Source: Prorocentrum cordatum (taxonomy: Eukaryota > Sar > Dinophyceae > Prorocentrales > Prorocentraceae). Taken from it: a stretch of DNA of 64,000 nt. Each line of letters begins with the position of its first letter. Positions within the stretch are counted from its first letter, which is position 1. This document shows positions 31,801 to 40,224 of the stretch, one piece after another. Under the pieces are notes generated by a model. That model ran no database searches, was not told the origin of the DNA, and saw only the letters and a program-made list of their open reading frames with translations. The translations under genes were made by a program, and so were the position numbers. The stretch is from contig CAUYUJ010000676.1 in the NCBI GenBank assembly GCA_963575745.1, positions 1 to 64,000 of the forward strand. The letters are read 5' to 3'.

Positions 31801-33090
31801 GGCCGTGTGCAGGAGGGCCAGCCTCAACTTCCACGTCCGTGACCGAGAAAGCCGTATCTTGCCAGAGGCCACCTCGAAGCTCAGGCCCGTGAAGGTGGTG
31901 TCCGAGCCAGCCGCCTCCACGCCCTTGCACTTCAGACCCAGCGCCTCCAGCTTCGCGGCGACCCGCTCGCAGTCGGAGGTCACCAGGTTAGCCTCCAGCC
32001 CCACCACAGCAACTCCGTCCACGTAGACGGCCACACGGTTGCGGTCCGTCACCGAAGGGGCTGCACGGCGATCCTGGATGAAGTCGGACAGGGCGAAGCC
32101 AGCGGCCTGAACACCAGCCATCACCATGCATTGGCAAAAGTAGAGACTCCATGTCCACCCCATGGGAAGCACCTCTAGGCAAGGTGACGCCCACGCCTCG
32201 ATCCCTGGCGGCAGCTGGTCTGACAGGTCAGGCCTCAGCTTCAGCAGGGTGGGAAGGTGGACAGCTCTCAAAACGAACATCTCCTGCGCCCCCCGCGGCA
32301 AGCCGATCCTGTAGAACGCGTTGTCCACGTCGGCCTGGGCGAGGTGCAACTCCTGGTCCATGGGGACCTCCAACGCTGACCAAGCCCCCGCTGTCGGGAG
32401 CACTGTGTGCGCTGGAGCTTCAAACAAGTCATTGACACGCCGAGGGTCAATAATTAAGCGCTGCATACCATTCGATTTGTGCACAAAGAAGGCGCCCACC
32501 GTCTCCTCCCGCTGCTGCGTCAGGGAGACCACGCCGGCATCCAACAGGTCGCCGACGAACTGGGCGCAGGTAGATCGGGAACGAAACTTGCCGTCGTAGT
32601 GGGGCTTGGGCGCCTGGCTGCCGCCCTCGGGCTGTCGCTTCAACAGCTGCCTCCATCCTACCCATTGCTGCAAAGCTTCTCCCTCCAGGATGCGGCCCCC
32701 ATCAGCGAGGCCGCCCCCCTTCGGCAGAGAGACCAGGGACCAGTCGTAGGACGCAATGTGCTCCGGCTCGAAGACGTAGCCGTGCCCAGGTCCGCACAGC
32801 TCTCGGTGGGCTGCCGCGGCGGTGCAAGCTGGCGGTGGCCCGGCGTCCTCCACCACGCGCCTGACATGCTCCAGCCCGCACTCCTGCGCGAGCGAAGACT
32901 TGCCGTCGGCGGGCAGCGACCCGTGGCCATACAGCTCATTAATTGAAACCAGAACTTCCTGCGTCCAGGCGTGGAGGTGCTCCTTCTTGCGGAGGCGGCT
33001 CCTCGCAGCTCGGCTGCAGGCGCCCACAGGGGGCGAGGGCGGCGGGCCCGCGGGGATGGCCACTGGAAGCAGCTCCCGCGGGACCGCCAT
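28813..33090 (-). CDS. Retroelement pol: reverse transcriptase - RNase H - linker - methyltransferase domain
   Basis: A single 1,425-residue frame from an ATG at 33090, 14 bp after the upstream gag-like stop. The RT region spans about residues 195-400. Motif A is ADVDNAFYR with catalytic D254, motif B is LPMGWTWS near 308, and motif C is VAVYVDG near 353, with D358 present but the usual second Asp replaced by Gly. RNase H covers about 505-695: D512 (TASDASG), E613, D640 (FLCDNMS) and D689 (NPADRPSR). After an acidic/Ser-rich stretch near 780-800 comes a Gly/Ala/Arg-rich linker that overlaps the recombinase frame. Residues 1182-1425 form a Rossmann methyltransferase domain (LDLFAGTG). It makes cDNA from element RNA and removes the template. 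The intact frame argues for a young copy; whether YVDG is active is open. Confidence 0.88.
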   Translation of the reverse strand: MAVPRELLPVAIPAGPPPSPPVGACSRAARSRLRKKEHLHAWTQEVLVSINELYGHGSLPADGKSSLAQECGLEHVRRVVEDAGPPPACTAAAAHRELCGPGHGYVFEPEHIASYDWSLVSLPKGGGLADGGRILEGEALQQWVGWRQLLKRQPEGGSQAPKPHYDGKFRSRSTCAQFVGDLLDAGVVSLTQQREETVGAFFVHKSNGMQRLIIDPRRVNDLFEAPAHTVLPTAGAWSALEVPMDQELHLAQADVDNAFYRIGLPRGAQEMFVLRAVHLPTLLKLRPDLSDQLPPGIEAWASPCLEVLPMGWTWSLYFCQCMVMAGVQAAGFALSDFIQDRRAAPSVTDRNRVAVYVDGVAVVGLEANLVTSDCERVAAKLEALGLKCKGVEAAGSDTTFTGLSFEVASGKIRLSRSRTWKLRLALLHTASRGWASGDELRHLLGHWCWAAILRRELLSVFAQTYRYIALAGSRRWRLWPCVEAELRRAAALVCFALVDAKRPYSTVVTASDASGASRHDFGGYGAMETDWDLESVRAAAGQAEKWRWCVSDAIAARAQTLGLPQEQGPKRPMSRQAGVTFEHITPSQMGDDSSWRLCAKGRWLRHENILRTEGRGVVLGLRHRLRSRASQGARHLFLCDNMSMVLALSKGRGSTSTVNRTCQEVLALSLFANVHCCFRWIASEINPADRPSRAWPSRPEPRDPRSDPRSAWYLDAHAAAARLDLALEGEIDNHLLRQPGGAEAAGLCGLGDTWLDEPAAALCRRVEPAESPPSGAAEAAWSSSSSSSGEEEPTCDAEADAERGSSGGGGRGPGLHAGIAGTAADGGLLPGHPERVREVGRGAGPQVGDAGGDGPGPVRPHGLALLRGLQSRSRRKVDSSRQVLRRARGVPVRGGAAQGPRSLEGLPQAGPGPVAGAPAAARAGGSGGRCAVLGDAGAGNGLGGGVVRLPSAPQRLDLHDRLFAHPAPAVHGGVSLGAAPVPRGEAAQEQDRPVGRGLPAGQRQGDGDGAAAAGAGTSCRTESAVVVLLSRAIPSAVPQGGAVGWPPGLEPLPGAPRSRQRRRSPPESRHEDHPGEAEACSGVVNTTVQKAHEVSPRVRPAGGRHEAVRRLRGCQLRGADQQAQGRGRASRGKKAAALAAGQLWRSGDTLASALQLSAASVRRSLRAALDQALGRQPRRAQTFLDLFAGTGRVGKWLERLSGLPALRLDVKADPAFDLSSDAALKVVRGWIGSRVVRAVWLAPPCSTWSVASRNTFRTPQHIYGRPDLSDKNAVKVQFGNATALFCVCVIRACLKAGVPVAMENPQSSLLWQCPALLDLTRLDNCKEFVTHMCQHNRAWKKPTKVVGWNVGAPPKALCKRCSGVLGMCSRTLRPHVALQGRGPGDPRNLTARAEEYPDSFARGAASLLVQAADRIQLNHLASLTL
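28816..29547 (-). other. C-terminal methyltransferase domain of pol (cytosine-5-type motifs)
   Basis: Residues 1182-1425 of the pol frame. LDLFAGTGRVG is an AdoMet-binding motif I. APPCSTWS, about 60 residues on, has the Pro-Pro-Cys of C5-methyltransferase motif IV, with Cys as the potential nucleophile. MENPQSSLLW resembles motif VI (ENV/ENP). DIRS-order elements often carry a methyltransferase described as adenine-type, whose motif IV would be DPPY or NPPY; that motif is not seen here. The assignment to cytosine chemistry is inference from motifs only. Target-recognition and C-terminal motifs are not evident. Confidence 0.7.
29583..30947 (-). CDS. Tyrosine recombinase (integrase) of the retroelement
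   Basis: The frame is +1 relative to pol and lies wholly inside the pol ORF. The first ATG is at 30947, but homologous-looking sequence starts near residue 90 (about 30670), so it may be made by frameshifting or from an internal start. An N-terminal SAM-like core-binding part (YMQASRAQPQTVAYYRVILS) is followed by a catalytic domain. Catalytic residues, counted from position 30950, are R238 (AYLRLPSDL), a hairpin Lys near 277, Y-Q-V-R with R342 (Tyr where His is usual), H366 (RLRHAQES) and the nucleophile Y375 (TRRYKKHTRY). A basic tail (KRKAVAAPPGAKRPRR) may be a nuclear signal. It should integrate the circular or linear DNA copy by strand exchange without target duplication. Confidence 0.88.
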   Translation of the reverse strand: MLTRPPPASTWRSRGRSTTTSSASQAGQRRPASAASGTPGWTSLRRPCVGGSSQPSRRPVELPRRRGAALQAAQARRSRRATLRQTQREAAQEAAAAGLGYMQASRAQPQTVAYYRVILSEFERWAEEQDLKLETPEEMDQALSAHMDSLFFEGYNHDQGEKLIAAVKYYDVHGVYQSVEALPRARAALRGFRKRAPGQSRAPLPRPGLAALVGAALFLGMQELAMALEVAWCAYLRLPSDLISMTGSSLIPPQRSTGVSHWALLLYHEEKQPRSKTGQWDEGCPLDSDRVTAMGPLLQAPVRRAGPSQPLWSFSAAQFRVLFRKVAQLAGLPDLNPYQVRHGAASADALHQNRDMKTIQERLRHAQESSTRRYKKHTRYLRELDQLAADTKQYGDYVDANFEALISKRKAVAAPPGAKRPRRWPPASSGAQETLLPLPSSCRPRRSDAASGPR

Positions 33091-33104
33091 GGGAGCGCCG
33101 TAGG

Positions 33105-34463
33105 CTACTTGGCCCCCCGGCCGCCACCGCGGCCGCGTCCCCCGCCGGCGCCTCCGTCGCCAGCAGGTGCAGTCTCACCGACCTTGTCCATCAGCCTGCG
33201 GATCTCGGCGGCCTGGGCGTTCACCTTCTGCTGCAACCCCTGGGCCGCGGCGGATGAGCTCCCACCTGTCCCCCCTCCGCCGGGGGCGCGGCTAGCCTGC
33301 CTCTCCTCCTTCAACTTCCTGCGCTCCTTCATCACGGCGGCCTCTTTGTGGAGCTGCTCGGTGATGTGGTCCGAGAGGTCTGGGCTCACCATCACCAGCC
33401 CACGCGTGAGGCCGGTCCCCATGTACAAGAACTCATCCTCCGCGAACTCGTCACCGCCGTGCTTCCCCAGGATCTTGTCGCGATACCGCATCTCCGCGAG
33501 CTGCGCCCTCCTCAAGAGCAGCTCGAAACTCGCTAGCTCTGTGATGTTGAGCTGGTCGTACACCACGGCGAGCTCTATCATTCTCATCGCCAGCGCATGG
33601 TCCTGACAACCGATGTCCTGACCACCCAGCCCCGCTTCATGTCTCCATTTCGTGTGTCGCGCGCGGGGGTGGGTGTCCTGCTCAGCGATGAAGTCGAGAC
33701 ACCACCGGGCGGTCCTGGGGCCGAGGATCGGCCACGCCGGCCAGCTTGTCTCCGTCATCTCTCTCACACTATCCTTGAATGGGCGCCGTCGCTCACCACT
33801 CGGGCTCTGGACGATGCTGAGCACGCGGGCGTCCGAGTCCAAGTCATCATCGACACCTGAGCTCCTCCGCAGCAACAGCACCTCTGAGCCCTTCACGGCG
33901 AGCGCACCCACGTCACAGACAGCGAACTCGTCAACGTTCAGGTTGCCCAGCAGAGTCTTGCGCGGGGTGCCGCCCGTGCTCCAGACGACCTGCCAGCCGT
34001 CGGGGGTCGGGGGCGGCAGAACCCGCGATCCGACCTCAATCAGATTCGCCACCGCTCCACCCCCAGCTGCCACTACTGCCAGCCGGGGCTCCAGCCACTG
34101 GTCGCCGATGCACAGCTTGATCATCTTGGCGAACTCCAGCGGCGTGGCGCTCCAGTCCGAGCCATACACGCGCGTGCGGTTGGTGAATCGTGTGCCGAGG
34201 AACGTCGCCCGATCGGGCCGGCCCTCGTCGTCGCACAGGATCAACCCGCTGAGCGGGCCCACGTCCAGGCAGTGAGGGTAGGCGTCGCCGTCCGGGGTCC
34301 CGCACCACCATATCTTCCCTGCTGCTATCTGTTCGGGAGTCGCTTGAACTTCCATGATGGCCTGCAGATCGGCGGCGGTGGCGGGAGCGATGGCGACGCG
34401 GGCCTGCCAGTCCTGCCCATCCCCCCACTGCACGAGCAGCCTCCTGCCGGCCTCCACGGCCAT
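33105..34463 (-). CDS. Gag-like ORF1 of the retroelement
   Basis: 452 residues from the ATG at 34463 in a favourable context (CCCCATGG). An in-frame GTG four codons upstream is less likely as a start. The first in the sense order, it ends 14 bp before the pol ATG. The body has no enzyme motif. The C-terminal part contains a charged helix (HKEAAVMKERRKLKEERQ), a short predicted coiled coil (LQQKVNAQAAEIRRLMDKV) and a Gly/Arg tail (GGGRGRGGGRG) typical of RNA-binding capsid-type proteins. Position and composition support a structural, nucleic-acid-binding role in the element's particle. No CCHC zinc knuckle is visible. It is in the same frame as the recombinase. Confidence 0.75.
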   Translation of the reverse strand: MAVEAGRRLLVQWGDGQDWQARVAIAPATAADLQAIMEVQATPEQIAAGKIWWCGTPDGDAYPHCLDVGPLSGLILCDDEGRPDRATFLGTRFTNRTRVYGSDWSATPLEFAKMIKLCIGDQWLEPRLAVVAAGGGAVANLIEVGSRVLPPPTPDGWQVVWSTGGTPRKTLLGNLNVDEFAVCDVGALAVKGSEVLLLRRSSGVDDDLDSDARVLSIVQSPSGERRRPFKDSVREMTETSWPAWPILGPRTARWCLDFIAEQDTHPRARHTKWRHEAGLGGQDIGCQDHALAMRMIELAVVYDQLNITELASFELLLRRAQLAEMRYRDKILGKHGGDEFAEDEFLYMGTGLTRGLVMVSPDLSDHITEQLHKEAAVMKERRKLKEERQASRAPGGGGTGGSSSAAAQGLQQKVNAQAAEIRRLMDKVGETAPAGDGGAGGGRGRGGGRGAK

Positions 34464-34694
34464 GGGGACACCCACAGCACAAGGCGCTCGCCAGGAGGAA
34501 CCCGAGGATGAACGAGGTGCTCGCCAGGCTCCGCGTGCCGCCGAAGAGATCCAGCACTGCTACACACTCGCCCGTACTCGCAACCACGGGCGCCAACACA
34601 CTGCTGATCGTCTGCGAGGCTGTCCAGCCTCTGGAGAGAATGTTCCAGGAATTGGAAAGAAGGGCAAGCTGCATGCGGACTGGCCGCAAATTAA

Positions 34695-34786
34695 TGCACT
34701 TGAGCCCGATGTCCATGGATGTACATCGGTTTATCGAGGCGGCTGCGCTGAAACTGAGAGCACTAACGTTTGGAAAACTGAACCCT
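34695..34786 (-). repeat. Split direct repeat A1 (outer 5' end of the retroelement)
   Basis: 92 bp, a 91/92 match to 28562-28653. Immediately outside it is ACATGTGTGTGTG. In sense orientation the element therefore starts AGGGTTCAG. Confidence 0.95.
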
Positions 34787-35765
34787 ACATGTGTGTGTGT
34801 GTGTGTGCATGTACGCATGCATGTATGTATGTATGTATGTACGTACGTACGTATGTATGTATGTATGTATGTATGTATGTATGTATGTAGGTATGCATGT
34901 ATGTATATATGTATGTGTGTAGGTTTGTGTGTAGGTTTGTTTGTATGTAGGTTTGGTTGTCTGTGTACATGTGTGTATGCATGCATGCTTGGATGCATGC
35001 CTGTGTGTATGCCTGTATGTATGTATGTCTATGTTTGGGTGTATGTGTACGTGTATACGTATATGTATGTGTAACTGTATATGTGCGTGCACATCTATGT
35101 GTCTATGCGTGCATGAAAGGGTATGTGCGCATGCACCTGTGACTGTATTTCTAGAGGTAAAAGTAGAAGTACCGGGAACTGCACATGTACATGTACATGT
35201 AGCATGACATATGACTTCAACTGCGCATGTAAATGGAACTGCACATATAAGCGTACCCGTATATGTAAAATGTGTATGGGTCGCTATATGTATGTGTGTA
35301 TACCGAGCATGTGTATGTGTACATGTAGATGTCCATGTACACGAATGTACATGATATGACTATGCATGCAACTGCGCACAAGTGCGTACGTGTGTACATG
35401 TAAATGTAGACGCATATGTGCACGTATAGGTGAAGGTATGGGTAAGGCATACCATGTGTATAGGTATATGTTAATGTAGATGTCGACGATTGTCAAGTAC
35501 GTATGTATGAATTGCATACATGCTTGTATTCGTGTATGTATGTTTGCATGTATGAATGCAAGTACGTATGTGTATGTATGTGCGTATGTATCCATACACG
35601 CATCTATGCATACATGCAGTCCATGTACATACTATATGTATGTAGTAAGTATGTATGTATTTGCGCATGTATGTATGTGCGCATGTATGTATGTAGTAAG
35701 TATGTATGCAGCTATGCATACATGCATGCGTCCATGTATGTACTGTGTATGCATGTTGCTTACAA
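34787..35765. repeat. Long degenerate (ATGT)n/(TG)n microsatellite
   Basis: Nearly 1 kb of ATGT/GTGC/GTAT tetranucleotides with drift. With the (AT)n left of 28384 it forms the split host locus of the retroelement. Tyr/Met/Cys- or His/Thr-rich frames are artefacts. Confidence 0.95.
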
Positions 35766-35769
35766 GGAA

Positions 35770-35970
35770 TATGGCGACCCTGTCCCAGTCTTCGTTGGGT
35801 TTCGAAAGAATCGACCCTGGGATGTACGAGGGGGGGCCGTCCATCCTCGATAGGGGTGTGTCCGATTAATACCCTTGGGGTGTATCCCATTGTTCCCCCC
35901 TCTTTTTTCCTGAGGGGCCAAAATTGTCGGGCGGAGCTCGGCGGGGGGTGGGGAGAAGCATCGCCTGCGA
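35770..35970. repeat. Dispersed repeat, CCCTGGGAT...GGGGTGTA family, copy 2
   Basis: CCCTGGGATGTACGAGGGGG, CCATCCTCGATAGGGGTG and CTGAGGGGCCAAAATTGTCG match 14690-14880 in order. Confidence 0.7.
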
Positions 35971-36246
35971 GTGTATGTCATGTGGATGGGTGTAAAACAC
36001 AGCCGCCAAGCAATTCGTAGACGTGTGTGTGTGTGTGTGGGGGGGGGCACCAAACCGCCTAACAGTACATGCATGAATGGACAAGCCTACATTGATGTAC
36101 TGTAGAGCCCGCCGCCGAGCCCGGATCAATCAGGGAACATCGGCTGACCCCCGTTGGCGCCGACCCCCGGAAACGCGCGCGCGCCCACACGGAGGCCTCG
36201 CGTAGGAGCCTCCAGGAGGGCCTCAGACCCTGGGGCCTGGACTTCG

Positions 36247-36380
36247 GTCGAGCATGTCCTCCTACAGGCGGACAAGAAATCAAAAAATAGTCAAGCAATG
36301 CTCGAACATAGCCAGAAATGGTAAAAACATCCTCCCTCGACTATTCTTGAATATTCCTCCTGTAGAGAGACACGCCCGAC
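36247..36380. mobile_element. MITE family 'GTCGGGCATG', copy 3 (134 bp)
   Basis: Begins GTCGAGCATGTCCTCCTACA and ends TGTAGAGAGACACGCCCGAC. Inverted ends of about 25 bp around an AT-rich centre. The shortest copy of the four. Confidence 0.85.
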
Positions 36381-36795
36381 TTAAGCCTGGGCCTGGGAGC
36401 GAATTCATGGAGGGACGACAACTGGGGGGAAGGAAGATGCCCCTGTCGGGCCCAAAAGGGCCCCTTTGGGGCCCTCAAGGGGCCCTTTTCGGCAGCCCTT
36501 GCTGCACCCCCCATGTATCGCCCCTCCATGACGCGCCCTCTGATGGGCGCTCCGACCTCGGGCTCCGGTTCGACGACGGGGCGGCGATCCGAGACGGCGG
36601 GGAGAAGGTGAGAGAGGTGGTGGCTTCAGCTGTTTGCGCCTGTGAGCTCATCTCCGCCTGTCCTCGCCAAACAGATGAATCGAACGCCTGGCGCGCGCTG
36701 GCGACCGTGTGCTGCAGACGGGCCAGAGAAATATTCGAACCTGAACGCACGCAGCTGCACCATCTATTGGAGCAGATTGGGGCATCAAGTGGACG
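36381..36795. other. 400-bp stretch, no gene supported
   Basis: Short tandem GGGCCC(C/A)AAAAGGGGCCC motifs at 36460-36495. Otherwise mixed sequence with open frames on both strands. Confidence 0.35.
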
Positions 36796-37265
36796 GAGGT
36801 GGAGGAGAAGGAGGAGAAAGAGGAGAAGGAGCAGGAAGAGGAGGAGGAGGAGGAGCTCTCGTCCATTCAGTTCATCATACTCCTGCCAGAGCGTGCTCGT
36901 GAACGTTGGGAGGAGCAACACGAAGATTTGCGCACCCTCTACTTCGCCGCTCCGTTCGGAGCACCGTGCACTCGAGGAGCAGAAGGAGGAGGAGGAGGAG
37001 GAGGAGGAGGAGGAGACGACGCTGCGGGATGAGGGCTCACAGCCTGCCCAGAGAGCAGGAGAAAGCCTGGAATGGAGCAGACCTCGACTGGATGAGAGTA
37101 CCTGGAATGGGGGAGGAGGGGGAGGAGGACGAGGAGGAAGAGGAGGAGGAGGAGGCGAGGAGGACGACCAATGGAGGAGCAGAAGAATGACACTTCGAAT
37201 GAAGGGAGGAAGGGAGGGACGGAGGGAGGGAGAGGGGGAGAAGGAGGAGGAGGAGGAGGGAAAGG
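36796..37265 (+). repeat. Interrupted (GGA)n/(GAG)n tracts
   Basis: Several purine microsatellite blocks (36796-36860, 36985-37020, 37110-37160, 37200-37265) separated by unique sequence. Confidence 0.85.
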
Positions 37266-37950
37266 ATAATCACAAATACCCTGAAGTGGGGGCGGGAGGG
37301 GCCTCAGGAGCTGCAGGCCCCGAACGGGCGGGAGGGCGTCGGCCACGCGCGCCCCGCCCGCGCAGAGTTAGTTCGCGCAGGGGCCGCCTCCAGCAGGTCG
37401 CGCACCTGGCCCGGGGTCATGTCGGCGAGGAGCGCGGCGTAGCGGGAGCCTGGCCCCTCCCTTCCGGCAGCCTGGCCCTTCTCCTCCTCCTCCTGCTCCA
37501 ACTCCACCCGAGGCCTCCTCCGCGCCCGCCCGAGGTGTTCTCTCCCAATCGAGGCATCCTCCTCGCTCGCCTCCTCGTACTCCTTCTCCCTCGTCCTCCA
37601 GTTCGAGGATCCCCTCTCACCCCTCTCCGCCTCGTCCGTTCCAGGTATCCTCCTCGCCTCCCCCATGGATTCGAAGGGTCCCCGCCTTCTCAATTCGAGG
37701 CACCGTCTTCCTCACTCTCCTCCTCCTCCTCCTTCCTCATTCCAAAGACCTCCCCCTCCATTCGAATGGAGCCTCCTCCCGTCGAAAGTGCGTCCTCATC
37801 CTGATCCCTTCTTCCTCCATTACAGGTATCATCTTGGTTCAATGATCCTCCTCTATTCGAAGATATGACGAATCTGAACTGTTTGGGAGTCCAGAACATC
37901 AGCCAAACCCGCTGAACTATGGTCCCCAAACCACTCCTGGGGTCCACCCG
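37266..37950. other. Mixed sequence with a short coding-like minus-strand trace
   Basis: On the minus strand near 37385-37450 the frame reads SRYAALLADMTPGQVRDLL, a plausible helical protein fragment with GC-rich third positions. It may be a short exon, but I cannot define splice sites or a product. The rest is pyrimidine-rich (TCC)n-like. Confidence 0.25.
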
Positions 37951-38110
37951 GTGCAATTGTTCACCCCAGATCCGTTTCTGAGTCCGATAGCCCGAAGCGG
38001 CCCCCGGTGGTCGAAACAGCAACAAGAAACGTCCCGAATCCAGATCCTCCAACCTTGTCACCCCCTTCCCTGTTGGCCAGAACCAGTGCTGGGTGGGCCA
38101 CCTCAGAACT
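37950..38110. repeat. Dispersed repeat 'GTGCAAT.GTTCACCCCA', copy 1
   Basis: GGTGCAATTGTTCACCCCAG, GGCCAGAACCAGTGCTGGG and GCCACCTCAGAACTCC, in the same order as 43380-43560 and, more diverged, 57130-57330. Confidence 0.65.
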
Positions 38111-38275
38111 CCAGCCGACTCCAAATTCGAGGTGTCCTCCTCTCCATCGTCCAACTTGCCATCGCTCGGACGTCCTTTCCCCCTCGCATGGTTCGGTTCG
38201 CGCGCTTGTTTTGCCCCCAAGATGATTCGACCTGCTCCTCGAGGATACTCGCCAAGAACAAATAAAAACGTCTGA
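38110..38275. repeat. Dispersed repeat 'CGCTCGGACGTCC', copy 1
   Basis: CATCGCTCGGACGTCCTTTCC with a downstream AATAAAAACGTC end. Corresponds to 60100-60215 (GTCGCTCGGACGTCCATTTCC and AATACACACGTCC). Ends are weak inverted repeats. Confidence 0.5.
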
Positions 38276-38397
38276 GTGATGCCAAGCCAACGGTCGCGGT
38301 ACTAGTCGAGATATTCCTCCTCTTCGAGCTGCCCCGTCCTCGCGGCGAGTCAGAGGCCTGTGCCCCCTCCCCATTCCGAGATGCCGAGGTTCCGAAA

Positions 38398-38485
38398 GAG
38401 AGGAAGGGGAGGGAGGGGAAGGAGAGAGGAAGAGAGAGAGAGAGAGAACGAGACGCCAGCAGCGAGAGAGAGAGAGAGAGAGAAC
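38398..38485 (+). repeat. (GA)n/(GGA)n microsatellite
   Basis: GAGAGAGAGA runs. A similar run followed by GCGCGCGCGC lies at 38719-38747. Confidence 0.85.
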
Positions 38486-39254
38486 AGCACCAAACAAGCG
38501 GCACGTATAGACGTGGCCCAGGGACACACAAGTGAATAGAAACACATCCGAAGTTTCCCAACTTGTTCCTTCTGTTCTGGATGTGTTCCCCTCAACTTCC
38601 CATAGATGCCACACTTGCATGGGGATCAGCGGTCATTTGTGTCTGTAGTCCTCCCTTCCTGAACGTGTACGGCAGGAACTCTGCATTGACCAGCTAACGA
38701 AGAGAGAGGTGAAGAGAACGAGAGAGAGAGAGAGAGCGCGCGCGCGCAACAAAACAGCACACACGCATCACAGATTCTTCCGCCTCCTCGTCGTTGATTC
38801 GGAACCCGAGGGTCGAATCGGTCGAAGCTGTTGGAACTCGAGGGCAATGTGCTTTTGGGCCTCAGGAGACCCACCTGAGACCGCAGGGGATGACGTCCTC
38901 CTCCTTCTCGTGGAGGGGCGGGGTGACCCCGCAGATTCCTCGCGTGGCTACTCCTCTTCTTCCTCCCTCTACTAATCTTTCAGTAGGCAGCCCGTTGAGC
39001 CCAATCGTCCTCCTGCTTGTCCTCTCTGTTCCCATCCTACATCCCATTGTCGTCTGACACCACCTCCTCCTGCGCCTCCTCCTTTTCGACATCGTCTTCG
39101 TCGCCATCGTCCAAAACGTTTTCCTCCTTGATGCCCTCTTCCTCCCGCCAGTCTGCCTTGTGCTGCCCTGCGCTCGCACCATCAGAGTCCAACTCTTCAT
39201 CTGCCGTCCTCGTATTCGTCGTCAAGGCTAGCGTCGTTTGGTTTATCCATAGAG

Positions 39255-39370
39255 GAGGAGGACGACGAGGACGAGGAGGATGAGGAGGAGGAGGGGAGGG
39301 GTAGGGGGAGAGGGGGGGGGGGGAAGGAGGAGGAGGCGGAGGAGGAGGAGGACGAGGAGGAGGAGGAGGG
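39255..39370 (+). repeat. (GGA)n tract
   Basis: GAGGAGGAGG with a G9 run. Purine strand is plus. Confidence 0.9.
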
Positions 39371-39385
39371 GGAACTACACAAGCA

Positions 39386-39502
39386 TTAACTGCTGGAGGT
39401 CCGCGCGGGCTTCTGGGATCTGAGCTCGCAGGTCCCTCCCCGGCGCGCGGCGCCCAGCGCAGACCAGAGAACGCCGCGCGAAGCTCCGAAGGTTTGCGTG
39501 TT
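39386..39502. repeat. GC-rich inverted-repeat family, copy 5
   Basis: GGAGGTCCGCGCGGGCTTCT left and GCGCGAAGCTCCGAAGG right around a CCCCGGCGCGCGGCGCC centre. Confidence 0.6.
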
Positions 39503-40220
39503 GGTGCAGCTATCTCTTCGCATCCACCCAGGCCTTGGCGGCACACGCAAACACACTAATACTAGACGTCTTCCTTGGAGGCGCGCGCCCGACCCGAACG
39601 TATAGTGTGCCCATCTTGTAGCGTATCGTTTCCCGAGCGGCATGGCCAGAAAACGCCCGCCACGAAGACTACACTACAAGAAGTAGTTTGGAGTGATGCC
39701 GAGGGAAGACTTCCTAGAAGGAGGCAAACACTTTGAAGGCGCGGGCCTCGTCTACAGAAGTGGGGCCGGCGCCTTCTTAGAATTAGCCTCCTTCTGAAAA
39801 GCCTTCACCCCTCACCCTACACCCCTCTGCGCGTGGCCGAGTACCTCCGACGACGGGCACTGATTCGTCACAGCATCGGCCCTCCTCCTCCTCCTCCTCC
39901 TCCTCCTCATCCTCTGCCGTTCCCGCCGTTTCTCGCTCAGCCAGCGTCTTATCCTGCGCCCGCGGCGCGGAGCGCGCCGCAGCAGCCCACCAGGGCCGTG
40001 CGGGCACTCAGACGGCGGCCCCGGGAACCCGACCCCGAGGAAGAGAGAGGACCAGGGACCAATAAATACCTCGGAGGAGGGGAGAGGGGCCGGGTTTTCA
40101 AAAAAGGGGGGCCCGACTGGGCCCTTGGCTAGCGCCGCGCGCGCCCGCGCCCGCGGGCGTCAGGCGCACGGCGCGCGGCCAGGCCGTCGGCCTCTTCGTG
40201 GGCCGGCGGCCGCACGGCGG
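39503..40220. other. 700-bp stretch with a (TCC)n run at ~39880-39910, no gene supported
   Basis: A short part (39625-39670: GGCCAGAAAACGCCCGCCAC) resembles 58640-58670, which suggests an old dispersed repeat. 40130-40230 is very GC-rich. Confidence 0.35.
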
Positions 40221-40224
40221 CGGC

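Larger units (their letters stand above)
28384..34786 (-). mobile_element. PAT-like (DIRS-order) tyrosine-recombinase retrotransposon, apparently complete
   Basis: A 6,403-bp element in minus orientation. Its sense order is repeat A1 (34786-34695), gag-like ORF, RT/RNase H ORF with a C-terminal methyltransferase domain, tyrosine recombinase in an overlapping frame, repeat B1 (28772-28653), A2 (28653-28562), a 58-bp spacer, and B2 (28503-28384). This A1-ORFs-B1-A2-B2 layout is the split-direct-repeat arrangement known from PAT-like and Ngaro elements. The methyltransferase favours PAT-like, since Ngaro lacks it. There are no LTRs and no obvious target-site duplication, as expected for integration by a recombinase. 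The flanks are (AT)n and (GT)n/(ATGT)n, so it sits inside a microsatellite. Long ORFs and repeat copies that each differ at one base suggest a young copy. Confidence 0.9.

Noticed and set aside
28384-34786. LTR retrotransposon or Crypton
   Set aside because: No long terminal repeats, protease or DDE integrase, and the presence of RT and RNase H rules out a Crypton. Split direct repeats plus YR fit the DIRS order.
34036-34998. Minus-strand frame of ~320 codons running from the (ATGT)n tract through the A1 repeat into the gag-like gene
   Set aside because: Mostly a shadow of ORF1 in another frame plus microsatellite; the gag-like frame starting at 34463 explains the region better.
36254-37804. 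Plus-strand frame of ~516 codons
   Set aside because: Begins inside a MITE copy and passes through several (GGA)n and (TCC)n tracts; no domain.
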